Numbered from the stretch's first letter, positions 41,703-53,948 are shown. The stretch: DNA of 64,000 nucleotides from Zantedeschia hybrid cultivar (GCA_030544215.1 JARZZO010000006.1:48956501-49020500), one strand, 5' to 3'. Made by a program: numbers and translations. Notes: generated by a model not told the origin, from the sequence alone.

Positions 41703-41981
41703 GTGTTCGAGGCGTGATTGGAGTCGCGTCCCTTTGTGGAAATTCGAGAGGTTGTGCTAGATGAGCACTTTTATCTTGTCTTGTTTAGAGATGGTTGTGG
41801 TCTCGTGTGGCACTTGTATGCATTCGGGATGGTGGAGAAATCGGTTTTGTAATTTGTGCCTTGTTATTGTATGGTTGTTTTAATCTATCAGCTCTTGTAA
41901 GAATTGAGAATCTTGGTTAGCCGAGTTGAGCATTAAGCGGTTGCAAATTTCGAGGACGAAATTCTTTTAAGGGGGGGAGAT
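41703..41981 (+). other. 3' untranslated region and polypurine tract
   Basis: Non-coding; shares stretches with the minus-strand region 16824-17177 of the other gag-only copy. Ends with CGAGGACGAAATTCTTTTAA (41951-41970) and the PPT GGGGGGGAGAT (41971-41981), typical of Tekay/Del elements. Confidence 0.82.
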
Positions 41982-44706
41982 TGTAATGACTGAGATTTCG
42001 GATTCTGTATTCGGGTCGGGTTCGGGCCGGATCCCCTGGTTTGGACCCTGGAGGGGTCTTGAGATTTCTGGCTGAATGACGTCAACAGTGCTCGACGCCT
42101 TTCAAAAGGCGTCAGGGTGTGTGGACGCCATTTAGGTCTCCTGGTTGTTGTGCCACGTGTGCGCCACGTGGGCGGGTTTCGGGCCGCGAGAGTACGGCCC
42201 CTGTCAGATTTGTCTGAACGGCGTCCAGCTCGGTCGACGCGTTTCAGACTGCGACACCTGCGGTGTCAGGGTACGGCGCCAGAGCGTTGTCAGTACGGCC
42301 TGTCTTGTCGTCTGAACGGCGTCCGCGGTGGGCGACGCGTTTCAGAGCGGTGTCGGTACGGCCGTCCTGTCAGACTGATAGGCGTCTGCCTCGATCGACG
42401 CATTTTAGCGGGATTCTGGTTGACCCCGCGAGCCTCCCCTTCTTTCCCTCATTCTCACCTTCACACTCTCTCTCCTCACCCTCTCCGCCCTCTCCGACGC
42501 TCTTCCTTCCCTTCCCTTCCTCTTCTTCCTCTTCCACCACTCCAACACCACCTTACCTCTCACCTCTACCTCCACCACCTCCTTCACGGCGTTCCCTTCT
42601 CCGGACGGCGGCCGACGTCCCGGCGGAGTGGCGGCGTCATCGAGGGTACCGGCGGCGGTGTGCGGTGCGGCGGGACGGCGGCACGGAGCTTGGCGGAGTT
42701 CGAGAACCGGTAGGGGGACGAAATCTTGCATGTGTGCTCGTTTGCTTCTTGGCGTGATAGGGCGTGTTTGGGGTTAGATTGAGCATGTTTAGGAGGATTC
42801 CTTGTGGGAATGGTGGTGCTTGTGGACTCGGTTTCGTAGCATGCTTGTGATGGTTGGACTTCTCTTCTTCTCCTTTTGGTTTTGGGGCTTTTTCGGGGTG
42901 CCTGGGGTTCAAGGGTGTGACCCTCGGGTCGAACCAGGAAACCTGGTTTCTGGCACTGAATGGCGTCGTGCCTGGTCGACGCCTTTCCGAAAGACGTCTG
43001 ATCAGTACGACACGTTTTAGGACAGAAACCTCCCTGTGCGAGGATTCCTGAGTTAGGGGTTCTGCGCTAAATGACGTCATGGATGGACGACGCCTTTCAG
43101 AAGGACGTCGGGCCATCATGACGCCATTTAGGCAGGAAATGCCCCCGTTTAAGGGTTCTGCAATCTGGATTTCTGGGTTGAATGGCGTCGAGACACCCAG
43201 ACGCGTTTTAAAAGGTGACTTCAACGGTGGACGCGTTTTAAGAGATAATCTGGCTTTTAATAAACCTGTCTAAGGGTCTTGAATGGCGTCGACCTCGGTC
43301 GTCGCGATTCAAGACAAGAATGCTTAAACTCTGTTATTTCATGTATGTTTCACGGTGGGATGGTTCAAAGGCATGTTTTATGATGTACACTGAGACTGAG
43401 GACTTCTGTGTGAATGGAATTGCAGCATATTATGTGTGTGTGTGTGCCTATACGACTGTGGATCGTTGTGACTGTGGTTTCCGTATGTCACCATGGACCG
43501 ATGGGGACAGGGTCATGGTGTCTGTGAGGCATTGTGCCGTACCGGTGGAAGAATGGGTACATGTTGTGTTTTACCTCTGGCTGAGGGAGGCAGGATCGCC
43601 TTGAGCCCGACGGGCCGGAGTAGCTGGTGTGCTATCCGAGGGGTCGCTGTTTGTCCTCAGCGGGTCGGGGTTTCCCTGTTTGTTGTGACAGCTTCCGGCG
43701 CGTTTCTTGCTGTGGAGCTGGTTGTGTTACTGGTGGGAGTTGGTTTACCCTTTAGCCACTGGGCCTGATGTGACCTTTGATCAAGGTTACGAGTGGTACC
43801 CTTAGCCCTTTGGCCTGACGCAGCCCGGGAGAGTTGGGTTTGTGGGTAGTTCCTGTAGCTTCAGCTTGACGGGGGTTCGCCGGTCCCCAGGGCCCTCCAG
43901 AAGCGCTGAGGCCTAGCGTGGAGGCAATCCGGTGGTAGGACAGTAGTCTAGACTGCTTGTGTGCACACGTGGCTGGCAGTGGCGGTACACTGAGTCTAGC
44001 TAGTCCTAGTTTGACTCACTGCCTCACCCTACAGTGCCCCGGAACACTGTAGGGGTGGACAGGCGTGAGTAGTGGTGGTAGTGTTGGGAGGCGACGTTCG
44101 ACTTCGGTCGACAGTGTGGTTTAGTCGCTTCGTGGACTTTAACTGTGAGTCGTGACTCTGTGTTGGGTTCTTCGGGTTACTTAGAATGGTTCTTGTTACA
44201 CTGCTTACCGTGCGTTTCATATCAGAGTTGGGTGCTGTGTTTACTGCTTTACTTAAATTGCCATATATTCCTGTTGTTACACTTGTGGGTGTGTGAGTGG
44301 GAGGCAGGGGATCGGATGATCCCTACTGAGCCCATTTCTGGTGTGGCTCACTCCCTGCGGTTTCAGGTGTGGACCTCGCGGCGCGTGGAGGCGTGTGGTG
44401 CCTTCTTGGTGTGCGGACCAGCAGCTGTCCTTGTTCCGGGGTATGCCCCGATGTTGTTGTACTTCCTTCTGCCTGTACTTATTTAATTGTTGGACATGTA
44501 ATTATTGTTGGACTGTATACGGACATTGTTATTTTTCCTTCCCGCGCACTTGCTTACCTTGTAGTCCGTGTGATTGTTATATTTAGCCTTGTTTAGCACT
44601 TACTCCTCCAGACGTGTTGTGTGAGATCCGGGTGTGAACCCGCAGTTAATGGGCCGACATCCATTTAGTGACCGGGTCTCCGGTCATAGGATGGCGGGTC
44701 GTTACA
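41982..44706 (+). repeat. 3' LTR of gag-only element
   Basis: 2725 bp, nearly identical to 37771-40510. G-boxes at 42154-42159 and 42165-42170, dyad array 42072-43313, 10-bp hairpin 44027-44054, CGGGG-TATG-CCCCG at 44437-44450. Confidence 0.95.
42072..43313 (+). repeat. GCGTC-N10-GACGC dyad array (3' LTR)
   Basis: First unit 42079-42098, last 43286-43305. Spacers differ from unit to unit but are all 10 bp; flanks pair in several units (TCTGAA/TTCAGA, CTTGAAT/ATTCAAG). Confidence 0.82.
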
Positions 44707-45590
44707 GAATCCATCTAAATAATGCGATAGAGGGTTTGACTATAAAACCATACCCTTGCGTTATTAGGACATTGGATAAGTGAAGGATTTTATCTGTGCG
44801 GTATCTGCAGACGGAAAGGTTCAAATAAAGGGATCAGTATCCCTTATATCTTCTGGGATCATGAGGTAGTGTTTAGTACCGTTCATGATCAGAAGGCCAA
44901 GTGAATTAATCATCAGATGATAAACCACTTGTTTATTAAATTAATCATTTAACATATGATTTTTAAATGTTAATTAATAAATATTAAACTCTAGAATTAG
45001 TTCTAAGTTTAATGGGCCTGAAACCGGACTGATATATGGGCCTAGAGGGTCACACACATAAGAGTTCTCGTCAGACGGTGAGAGACGTTAAATTTCATGC
45101 TTATCTGGGTTTTTATGAAAAGCCGCAGGATAAACATGAAGATTTAATGGAGATTTATCTAAGGCCAAACTCTTGGATAATCATTAGGATTAATCCTTGT
45201 GCTTATCATTATTTCTTATAAAAAGAGGCCAAGGGGAGGGGTAAAAGAGGTTGGACGAATTTTACACCCCAAGATTCTCTATCTCCTCTCTCTCTCTCCT
45301 TCTCTCTCTTGGAGTAGATCTTTCTCTTTCCGCGCATGGTGGATTTGAGATCTGGTCGGAGCACTCAAGTCGAGGAGGAAATCGCGTCTGCAGCGGGAGC
45401 TCGTGTGGATACCTCTAGAGATCGTGCACGTGCGCGATTACCGAGTCGGAATCATCCACGGGAGATTCGAAACCCCGCAAAGGTGAAGAACCGTTCTTCC
45501 CGCGTTTAATTTTTGTCCGTTTTACGATCCCAGCAACCGATACATAGGAATCGATTTTATTTTCCGCTGCGTTCTAGGCGATTCCTTACA
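44707..45590 (+). repeat. Copia B 3' LTR, piece 3
   Basis: Continues from GAATC and matches 27251-28130, including the TATA box near 45217; ends GGCGATTCCTTACA at 45590. Confidence 0.92.
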
Positions 45591-47164
45591 CTAGCCTGGC
45601 TTGGGGGAGTATTGAAGTAAGCTATCCCACTAATGCAATTCGATGCTTCCTGCGTCAAGGGAAAGTATGGTAAATCAGTCGTCCTTCAAAGCCCCTTCTC
45701 GAGACACTCTTTCTTAGTCCCTTTGCCTTCTCCTTTTCGATGCCCCTTAGATGTCACTTCCTCTATCAAATAAAAGAGTTAATCCATCAGGAAAGACAGT
45801 AAGCCAAGGAAAGGAAGAATTCATAACCACTTATGGAATTGTTGAATAAATTTCCTTTGCCCCACCTGACTCACCGACATCGGGCTCTCACTTGTCAGCT
45901 TCATCAGACCTTGACTTTGATTTTGAAAATCCCCTCTCTCTTCTTCTTCCTTGCCGGCTATAGAACCACAGAAGAGTTAAAGGCAGATACTTCAGTTGCT
46001 TATTCGCAGGCGTATGATTCATCTGCTTCTTCAAATGTTGATTCTACAGTGCCAACTTCTGTTCTAGAATCATTCCCTAGAACAACTGGAAGAGAAACTA
46101 CAACCGTAGTTGCATCCTCTACTAATGTATCATTTTATTGTTCTAGAATCACAAACAGCTTTTGGCTAATGATACCACACACATCTAGCATTTGGCTAAT
46201 GGTTATGAAAAGAACATTTCCTTTCATCGATAGAAAGATGCTATAGACCCGCCCACCGCTCCTCTCTAGAACTATCGCAAAACGTTCTCTCCATTGCTCA
46301 ACCTCTCTTAATGAAGAGGGGACTCTTTCCCATAGAGTCACAAGCAAGGGTGCATGCAACTAGTGAAGCCTGAGCTCTCGATTCATTCATCTCAATCTCA
46401 TCTTTGTCAGCTCTACCACCTCAGTCCCCTCTTTTTTGAGTAGAATATTTGTAGTTATGCTTTCTCTATATTTAAGAGGTGCACCACCCCGAGTCAACCT
46501 TATTATCATTTGTCTATGAAAGGAAGGGCCGAGGCAACCCACCCAGAGTGAGGGTCACGGGAAGGAGGTTATTCGAATCCTCAGCGCAAGCAACAGCTAG
46601 GTATAACATTTAGAAATAGGATCTACTTCACTTGAAAGTACAACTTCTGCAACTAAAACCGCAGAGAAGGGAACTGGCATGGAACTCCCAAGAGAGGAAA
46701 TCAAACTAGATGGATTGGTGAAACTTGCTTACTTACTGAATATCCCTAGCTGTCCTACCATTCCCCCAAAGGGAAAGGCTGTAAGGAAACTCAAAATGGA
46801 TGCAGGGGAATGATTAGAAAGTCCAACTGCTGGAACTGAAGATATACCTTTTGCCTTATCCATCGAAAGGTCAAGGAGAAAATGTGCTCCTATTGATACT
46901 GGCACTGGATCTCAGGTAACTGGAAATGCTAGACTCGAAACTCCAACTGCGAGGGAATAGTTCGGTTACAGAGGAGGCCCAATCGCTTATAGGACTGACC
47001 TTGATTCTCCAATTGGCTCTGCAAGGAAAGCAGATTTTTAGAGGGGAAGGTTTGGAACCCTAGTTTAAAAAGCTTTCTCCTACAGAACTCTCATTCACTG
47101 GAAATAGAAAATATCCCCCTACTTACGGAGCAAATACTCAAGCTTTATAATTTGAAATACTTCA
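45591..47164. other. Organelle-like DNA block, right part
   Basis: No retroelement features. The sequence style is like plant mitochondrial intergenic DNA, as in the left part, with an unassigned 137-codon open frame at 45833-46246 rich in Ser and Thr. It ends where LTR3 resumes. Identity as transferred organelle DNA is inference; no gene is recognised. Confidence 0.4.
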
Positions 47165-48101
47165 GTATACACATGTTAATTGCATAAATTAATGGGGTTC
47201 TGTCTTGAATCGCGTTGTTCATGGCCGACGTTACTCAAGACCCTTAAACTGGTTCAGTTTTTGCAAAGCCACTGGGACCAGGGATACTGGCCTGAATCAC
47301 GTCACCCATGGCCGATGTCGTTCAACCCTTAATCTTGCGCTGGCCTCGAGAACCTGGAAAATGGGCCGTTGAATCACGTCGGCCATGGTCGATGTACCAT
47401 TCTAAATGGCGTCACATGGTCTCGATGCCATTCAACGTCCGAAACTGCGTTCCACTGAGCCAAACCGAGGGTCCCTCTTCTACCCCAAAACAGTTAAAAA
47501 TGCGAAGGAGACAAGGGGAGAAGTCCAATAACCGATTTATCACCCAAAACCCCATCTCATAAAAATGCCTTTTCATTAAAAACCCCTTAAAATATACTTT
47601 CTACCAAAAAAATGTCCACACATATTGCATGCATCAAAGCGGGAAAATTATGGTTTTAAACAAAACACAACGAGGATCGTCACCCTACCGGTTACTTGAA
47701 CTCCTCCTTACTCCTAGCCGCCAAACCGCCACACCACGAGCCGCCGCCGATATCACCATAGACGTCGTCACTCCATCGGGACGTCAGCTGCCGTCCGGAG
47801 AGCAAAGTGCCGTGGAGGAGATGGTGGTGGTAGTGGTGAGAGGTGGGAGGGTATTGGAGTGGTGGAAGAGGAAGACGGCGAAGAGGAAGGGAAGGGGGGA
47901 TGGGAAAGGGTTCGGAGAGAGGGAGGAGAGAGGATGAGAATAAGAGAAATGAGAAAAAGGAGGGAAGGCTCGGGCGTCAAATCAAAACACGCTAACTCGC
48001 GTCGTTCTCAGACGACGCCATTCAAACGAAAGGATGGGGTCGTACACTAGCAGACGACGCCCATGCCCCAGGCCCACAAGGGCCCAAAATAAGGGGTCCA
48101 A
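47165..48101 (-). repeat. LTR3, middle piece
   Basis: Resumes at GTATACACATGTTAATTG, aligned with LTR2 near 19345; includes the purine-rich tract (about 47805-47965) that LTR2 has lost. Ends at the insertion site of the inverted solo LTR. Confidence 0.8.
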
Positions 48102-49998
48102 TGTAAGGATTGAGGTTTTGGATCTAGTTATTGGGTCAGTTTCGGTGTCGAACCCCTTGATTTGGGCCTTTGTGGGGCTGGGAGCATAGGCTCTTTATCG
48201 TGTCGAGCTTGCTCGACGCGGTTCAAACAGCGTCTTGATTGGAAGACGCATTTTAGAGTGTGTTACGTCGGTGCCACGTAGGCGCCACGTGGGCCAGTTT
48301 CGGGCCACGAAAGTACGGCCCTAGTCTTGTCACTTGAATGGCGTCGGTATTGGATGACACTTTTTAGCTAGGTTCAGTTTAAACCCACGAACCCTCCCTC
48401 CTTTCCCTCATTTCTCTCATTTTCTTCTCTCTCCTCCCCCTCTCTCCGAACTCTTTGCTCTCCCCACCCCTTCTCTTTCCTTTCCTCTCCCTCCACACCA
48501 TCAAACCCCCTCCCTAATTTCCACCACTACCACCACCATTTCCTCCGCGACGTATTACTCTCCGGACGGCGGCCGACATCTCGGTGGAGTAACGGCGTCC
48601 ACGGCGTTACCGGCGGCGGTTTGTGGCATGGCGGCCCGGCGGCTTTAAGCTCGGAGGAGTTCAAGTAACCAGTAGGGTAACGATCTCCGTTGTGTTTTGA
48701 TTAAAACTATGTTTTTCTTGCTTTAGAGCATGTTTAGGAGATTTTCGGGAAGAAATTCCACTTTTTATACTCGGAAGGCTAGGGGAAACCTGTTAGCGAC
48801 CGTTAAATGGCGTCTTGGGATAGCGACGTTGTTTTGAATGGCAGTTGCCTCCCACGACGCGATTTAAGTTCGGATCTCCCCGAGGCCTAATTTTGTTTCT
48901 GTTGTGATTAGGCGACCAGGGACAGCGACGCCTTTTAAAAGGTAACTACCTTGCACGACGCATTTTAGGCCATCTTCCAAGGCCAGTTTTCGCATGAATC
49001 AGTTTAGGGGTCGTGAATGACGTCGGCCATGGGTGACGCGATTCAAGACAGAATCTCATTAAAGCATGCAATTAACATATGTTTACATTGTTAGATAGTT
49101 TGGATAAATGCATGTTTGAAAACATACTCAAGGATGATGATTTCTACATGATCGGATCGTACCGTGTTGCATTTTGTGTGATCGTGGACCTAGAGTGACA
49201 GTTGTTAGCGCTTAGGCACCCTGTATCGGTATGGGAGTGACTTGGCGCCGATGTGGGAGTAGTGGAGTGACACCTAGAGAGAGGGTCACCTGGTATACCT
49301 CGGGGTATAGCTAGTACCGGTGTGGGAGTGGTACATTCGGAGTGTCACTCTTACTGGGGGAAGCAGAACCACCTTGAGCCAGGTCAGGCCGGAGTAGCCA
49401 GTGCGCTATCCGAGGGGTTGCTGTTTGGTCTCAGCGGGTCGGTGTTTTCCGCGTTCGGCCATGTGACTTGTGTGTTTAGCCGAGACGCTGGTTGTGGACT
49501 CCGTGGTGGAGTGGTTTCAGAGTTGTGTTTACTGCTTTATTTATTTAAATTGTCTTTATTAATGTTGTTGCACTTGTGGGCGCGTGAGTGGGTGGTGGGG
49601 ATCGAAGGATCCCTACTGAGTCTATTTCGATGAGACTCACACCCTGCGGTTTTCAGGTGAAGGTTCTAGGCAGGCGTAGCGAGGAGGGTTTTGTCTCGGG
49701 TTGCGCGCCAGCAACCATCGTTCCGGGGTATGCCCCAATGTAGTTGTTATTTCTTTTCAGGCCTGTACGCTTAATTACTTCTTTTTAATTGGAATATGTA
49801 ATTATTTGCTGAGTCAAGTTGAATTGTAATAATTTTTAATTCCTGCACTTCCATTACAATTCAATGTGATGTAGATGTTTAGCTTAGTTTATCATTTATT
49901 TTCCAGACTTATCGAGATCCTGGTTTGGCTCCAAATTTTAATAATTTGGTATCCATTTAGTAATCGGATCACCGATTATAAGGTGGCGGGTTGTTACA
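48102..49998 (+). mobile_element. Solo Tekay-type LTR, inverted in LTR3
   Basis: TGTAAGGATTGAGG to GGCGGGTTGTTACA, 1897 bp. Flanks TCCAA (48097-48101) and TCCGA (49999-50003) form a target duplication with one change; related LTRs read GGGGTCCGACG here. Carries CACGTA/CACGTG boxes (48275, 48286), dyads, a pyrimidine tract (about 48385-48500) and a CGGGG-TATG-CCCCA hairpin at 49724. A shorter LTR subtype than the 2.4-2.7 kb copies. Confidence 0.9.
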
Positions 49999-50050
49999 TC
50001 CGACGCCAAAAATCAACCCGATAATTGAATCTGAAACCTCAGTCCTTACA
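49999..50050 (-). repeat. LTR3, right end
   Basis: Ends CCTCAGTCCTTACA at 50050, the 5' edge of the minus-strand array. Only 7 bp (TACCATA) separate it from LTR4; they resemble the complement of the first bases of a PBS. Confidence 0.8.
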
Positions 50051-50057
50051 TACCATA

Positions 50058-51803
50058 TCTAACGACCTGCCACCCTATAATCGGGGACCCGATTACTAAA
50101 TGGGTATCAAACTATTACCTTCGGATTCACACTTGGATGTCAACAACACGTCTAGAGAAGTAAATGTTAAACACGGCAAAATATAACAATCTCACGGACC
50201 ACAAGAAATGTACAAGTGCGTAGAAAGCTCAATATCAATGTCCGTATACAGTCCAACAACAATTACATGGTCTACAGAAATTAAATATGTACAGGCAATA
50301 GAAAAGGTACAACGACATTGGGGCATACTCTAGAACTGAGATAGTTGCTGGCACGCACACTAGGAAGAAAACCCACACGCCAACGCTTGCCGAGAGGTCC
50401 ACACCTAAAAAGCTAGAGAGTGAGTCACACCACAATTGGGCTCAGTAGGGATCACCCTATCCCAACCTTTTGGAAACACTACTAGGTAACCGCAAAAGTA
50501 AAGGAAAGTTGTAAACGAAAGCAGTAAAGCTACAACCACAATGATGAGAGTCGAAGAGAAGAAACAACAACTCCAAAGATTCCTAAATTCCATTGCGAGA
50601 TATGAAATAAATACATTTGTAAATGCATCGGGCACAGCTCTAAAGCAACTCATGCAACCCATCTCAACCGAACGCGTACAAACAACGCCTCACAACACAA
50701 CCACCACTCACGCATGTCCGCCCCTACAAGCGCCGGACACCGTAGGGTAAGGCAGTAAGCCCAACTAGGACTAGTGAATCACCACCACCCAGTTACATGT
50801 ACACACAAGCAGTCGAAACGACTGTCCTATTGACCAGACTTCCCTCTACGCCTGGCCTAGGCGCTATACGAGGGCCCTGGTGACCGGTGAAACCCCCCTC
50901 AAGCCGAAGCTCTAGGGACAACCCGTAACCCTAACCTCCAGGGTTACATCAAGCCAAAGAGCGAAAGGGTATACACCTGTAACCTTGACGTCTGAGGTTA
51001 CATCAGGCCCAGTGGTGAATGGGTACACTTCTAGCTGCATCACACCCGGCTCCACAATAAGAAATGCACCAGAAACTGACACGACAGACCAGGAAAACAC
51101 CGACCCATTGAGATGGAATAGCAACACCTCAGATAGCACACTGGCTACTCTAGCCTGTCTGGCTCTAGGTAGTTTTGCCTCCTCCCAGCCACAAGTGACA
51201 CACTGACATGTACCACTCCCACACCGGTACAGCGTCACTCCTATACTGACACCGTGTCACTCCCACACCGACACAAGGTGTCAAACACAAACCACAATCA
51301 TTCTAGGTCCACGATCGCATAAACACACACAATGTGATTCTGATCACATGGAAATCCCCGCCCCCAATGTATGATTTCAAGCATGTGCATAACAAGATTG
51401 TCTAACACTATACTTACATGTTAATTGCAGGAACTATGGGACACTGGCATGAATCGCGTCGCTCATGGCCGACACGATTAACAAATCGCGTCACCCTGAG
51501 TCGACATCATTCAACGCCTTAAATTGGTTCCCCAGAAACTGGCCTCGGGACTTCTTTCGCAAAACGCGTCGCCCTGAGTGGACAGCATTCAGCACTGGAG
51601 ACCACAATGCCCCCAAGCCTCATTGAGCCTCAATGTGGGATTTCCTCCCCCAAATTGCCCCAAATCGCCACAAATAGAAAAGGTGGCGAAGGATCCAAAT
51701 AACCGAATTGAAAACACATCGATACCCATTTCATAAAAATGAGCATTTCCATTAAAAGCCCCCTTAAACATGCTCATTCTACCAAAAATCCTCACATCTC
51801 CAT
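50058..51803 (-). repeat. LTR4, left piece
   Basis: TCTAACGACCTGCCACC (degenerate TGTAACG) start; aligns in reverse with the 34852 and 37771 LTRs, including a degenerate CCCTACA hairpin near 50725. Interrupted by the solo copia LTR at TCCAT. Confidence 0.82.
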
Positions 51804-53345
51804 TGTTAGGTTTAGGTGGCCTACAAGCCAATCTGACTGTGCAAATCTTGTTCATTTATTAATATAATGGCATAATATTCATTATGTGTAAATCACATTA
51901 ATTATCGTTTCATAATAAAGTCCGTGAATATGTGCTATAGTGATCAGATTATGATGAGATCATACTAATGAGACTGATCACATAAACACACATATTCTTA
52001 ATCGTTCTTAGTCGGAGGATATCCGAGAAGGACATCGGATATCCGGTTAGACTAGTACAGATTACTCCTGCTCATATGATGAGGGTGACTGATCTCATAA
52101 GTCACTTGTGTGGAGACACTAAGGCGAATCTGTAGGTGCTCATTGGAGAATGAGTTCACTGAACTGATCCGACTTAATCGTTGGATGGTATTGTACCTCA
52201 CTGTCAACCAGCTTGATTCTATTGTCGCAGTTGCGTAGATGGTCCTCGGACCTGAGACACCAAAGACACCTTGTCGGTGGACTTCTGTGCTTTGACCTTG
52301 GTTTATGAATCTCTAGCCACAGGATTCTAAAACGCCAAGGATTGGGTACAGCGGAATACCGTCGAAGGGTATTGTGTGTCAATAAGGAATCATTCGCTCT
52401 CAGTACTTAGAGAGAGAATGCTCTAGGAAGGATGCGCGGAAGTCCCTGGTCAGGGCGGAGAAAGGAGTTTTCCGATATTCATCAGCGGCATCCAATCCAA
52501 GTGAGTCGACCGGTTAGGGTTTGACAGCTCGCCATGCCCTGAGTTGACTCGAGAGCATTGTACGAATGAAGGATTATATCCACGCGGTAACTGTCGGCGG
52601 AAAGGTTCCAAGAGTGGGTTACTTAACCCCAATACCTTCCGGGTTCACGCAGTATTGCTTGGCACCCAACGTAATCGGAGGCCCGGTCGAATTCGATGTG
52701 CGACATCAATTCGATTGATTAATTAATTAATAAAGGGTTATTAATTGATTAATAAAGCCAGTGAGGAGTCACTGGGCTTGTTGGGCTATTAATTGGACTG
52801 GTACTTGGGCCTAGAGGGTCACACGCAAATGATTCTCAAGGCGATGGATAAATAAGTGGGTTTTATATAAACCGGGAGTTTTTGTTAAAAACCGCGCGGT
52901 TAGTATAAAACATAGCGAACGGGCTGAGCAGCCCAAGCTGCTGCTAACCCTAGCCGCCCTCCTCTGTTTCTCTCTCTCTCTCTGGCGTCCAGATAGATCT
53001 AGATCTGCTCCGTCGCTTCTCAGAATCCCGTTTGACGAGAAATTGTCTGCGCGTTGCGGCGATCATTACGGCAACTGGCGGAGGTTTCGTGGGCTGCGAA
53101 GAACGAGGAACGTGAGGATATCTGTCGTGAGGAGGATTGCGTGGACTTTGCTAGAGGCCGGGCGCTTACGCGACTTGCGGTGTCGCACCAACAGAACCGA
53201 ACGGTTGCGGATTCGAATCCGCACACAGTGAGAACTTCGATTATCCGATAATCAATTTTTTATTTTCGAAACGGGAACGGATCGCTGTTTTAATATTTTA
53301 TTTTCCGCTGCGTGAGCGATCCGGAGAAACCCGAAAAACCCAACA
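51804..53345 (+). mobile_element. Solo copia LTR with TCCAT duplication
   Basis: TGTTAGGTTTAGG to ...AAACCCAACA, 1542 bp, flanked by TCCAT (51799-51803, 53346-53350). Shares U3 order and loops with copia A and B LTRs but differs in sequence. A CT-rich stretch lies near 52966-52985. Confidence 0.93.
51940..52159 (+). promoter_or_regulatory. U3 hairpin cluster H1-H4 (solo copia LTR)
   Basis: H1: GTGATCAG (51940-51947) with CTGATCAC (51974-51981). H2: GGATATCCGA (52017-52026) with TCGGATATCC (52035-52044). H3: GTGACT (52085-52090) with AGTCAC (52100-52105). H4: CTCATT-GGAG-AATGAG with GTG/CAC (52136-52159). Confidence 0.65.
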
Positions 53346-53948
53346 TCCATAACATGCTCCAAAGCAGGAAATCATGGTTTAAATCAAATGAATCACATGC
53401 AAAGATCGTCACCCTATAGGTTAATTGAACTCCTCCTCGCTCCTTATCGCCGAACCACCACACCGCAAGCCACTGCCGGTACCGCCGTAGATGCCATCAC
53501 TTCGCCGAGACGTCGACCGTCGTCCGGAGAGTGAAGTGCCGTGGTGGAGATGGTGATGGAAGTGGTGAGAGGTAGAGGGGTGTTGGAGTTGTGGAAGAGG
53601 AAGAAGGGGAAGGGGAATGGAACAAAGGGGATGGAGAGAAGGAAGAGAGAGAGAGTGAAGGAGAGAATGAGGGAAAGGAAGGATGGCTCAAGACGTCAAC
53701 CCGAATCGCGCTAAAATGCGTTGTCCAAGACGACAGGACATGATTGTACACTAGCAAATCTCTGAATCACATCGACTACGTGCGACGCCATTCAGACGAC
53801 AAGATCGGGGCCGTATGCATGCGTCTTGAAGTCCGACCACGTGTCCCCCCTGCATGAGTCCTAGATCGTGTCCCCCAAGCCCGACGCCTTTCAAAAGCAC
53901 GTCTCACCTGCTCGGCGCGATTAAGAGGCCATGAATCAGACCGACAAT
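53346..53948 (-). repeat. LTR4, middle piece
   Basis: Starts with the TCCAT duplication and continues LTR4 through the purine-rich tract (about 53540-53690) and degenerate dyads; ends at the ACAAT target site of the non-coding element. Confidence 0.82.

Larger units (their letters stand above)
37771..44706 (+). mobile_element. Complete gag-only Ty3/gypsy element (TR-GAG type)
   Basis: 5' LTR 37771-40510, PBS, gag 40665-41702, PPT, 3' LTR 41982-44706; flanked by GAATC (37766-37770 and 44707-44711). Total 6936 bp with a 1471-bp internal region that encodes only gag. The LTRs are almost identical; the 15-bp length difference is explained by a CCCTT-type tract at about 38297-38325. A recent insertion, so the element was mobilised although it has no polymerase or integrase. 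Tekay-type relatives would be the natural helpers. Confidence 0.95.
26565..45590 (+). mobile_element. Ty1/copia element B with nested insertions
   Basis: 5' LTR 26565-28130, PBS, 2.5-kb leader, gag-pol 30660-34246, a 101-bp duplicated flank, then a 3' LTR split into 34348-34851, 37580-37770 and 44707-45590 by a solo LTR and a gag-only element. With those removed, the 3' LTR is about 1569 bp, against 1566 bp for the 5' LTR, and the two are nearly identical, so insertion was recent. No PPT precedes the 3' LTR, because that end of the internal region has been replaced. No clear target duplication. Confidence 0.88.

Noticed and set aside
45591..45610. TTGGG near 45601 as the target duplication partner of TTGGG before the copia B 5' LTR
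   Set aside because: It lies 10 bp away from the LTR end, so it does not fit the usual adjacent 5-bp duplication; chance cannot be excluded.
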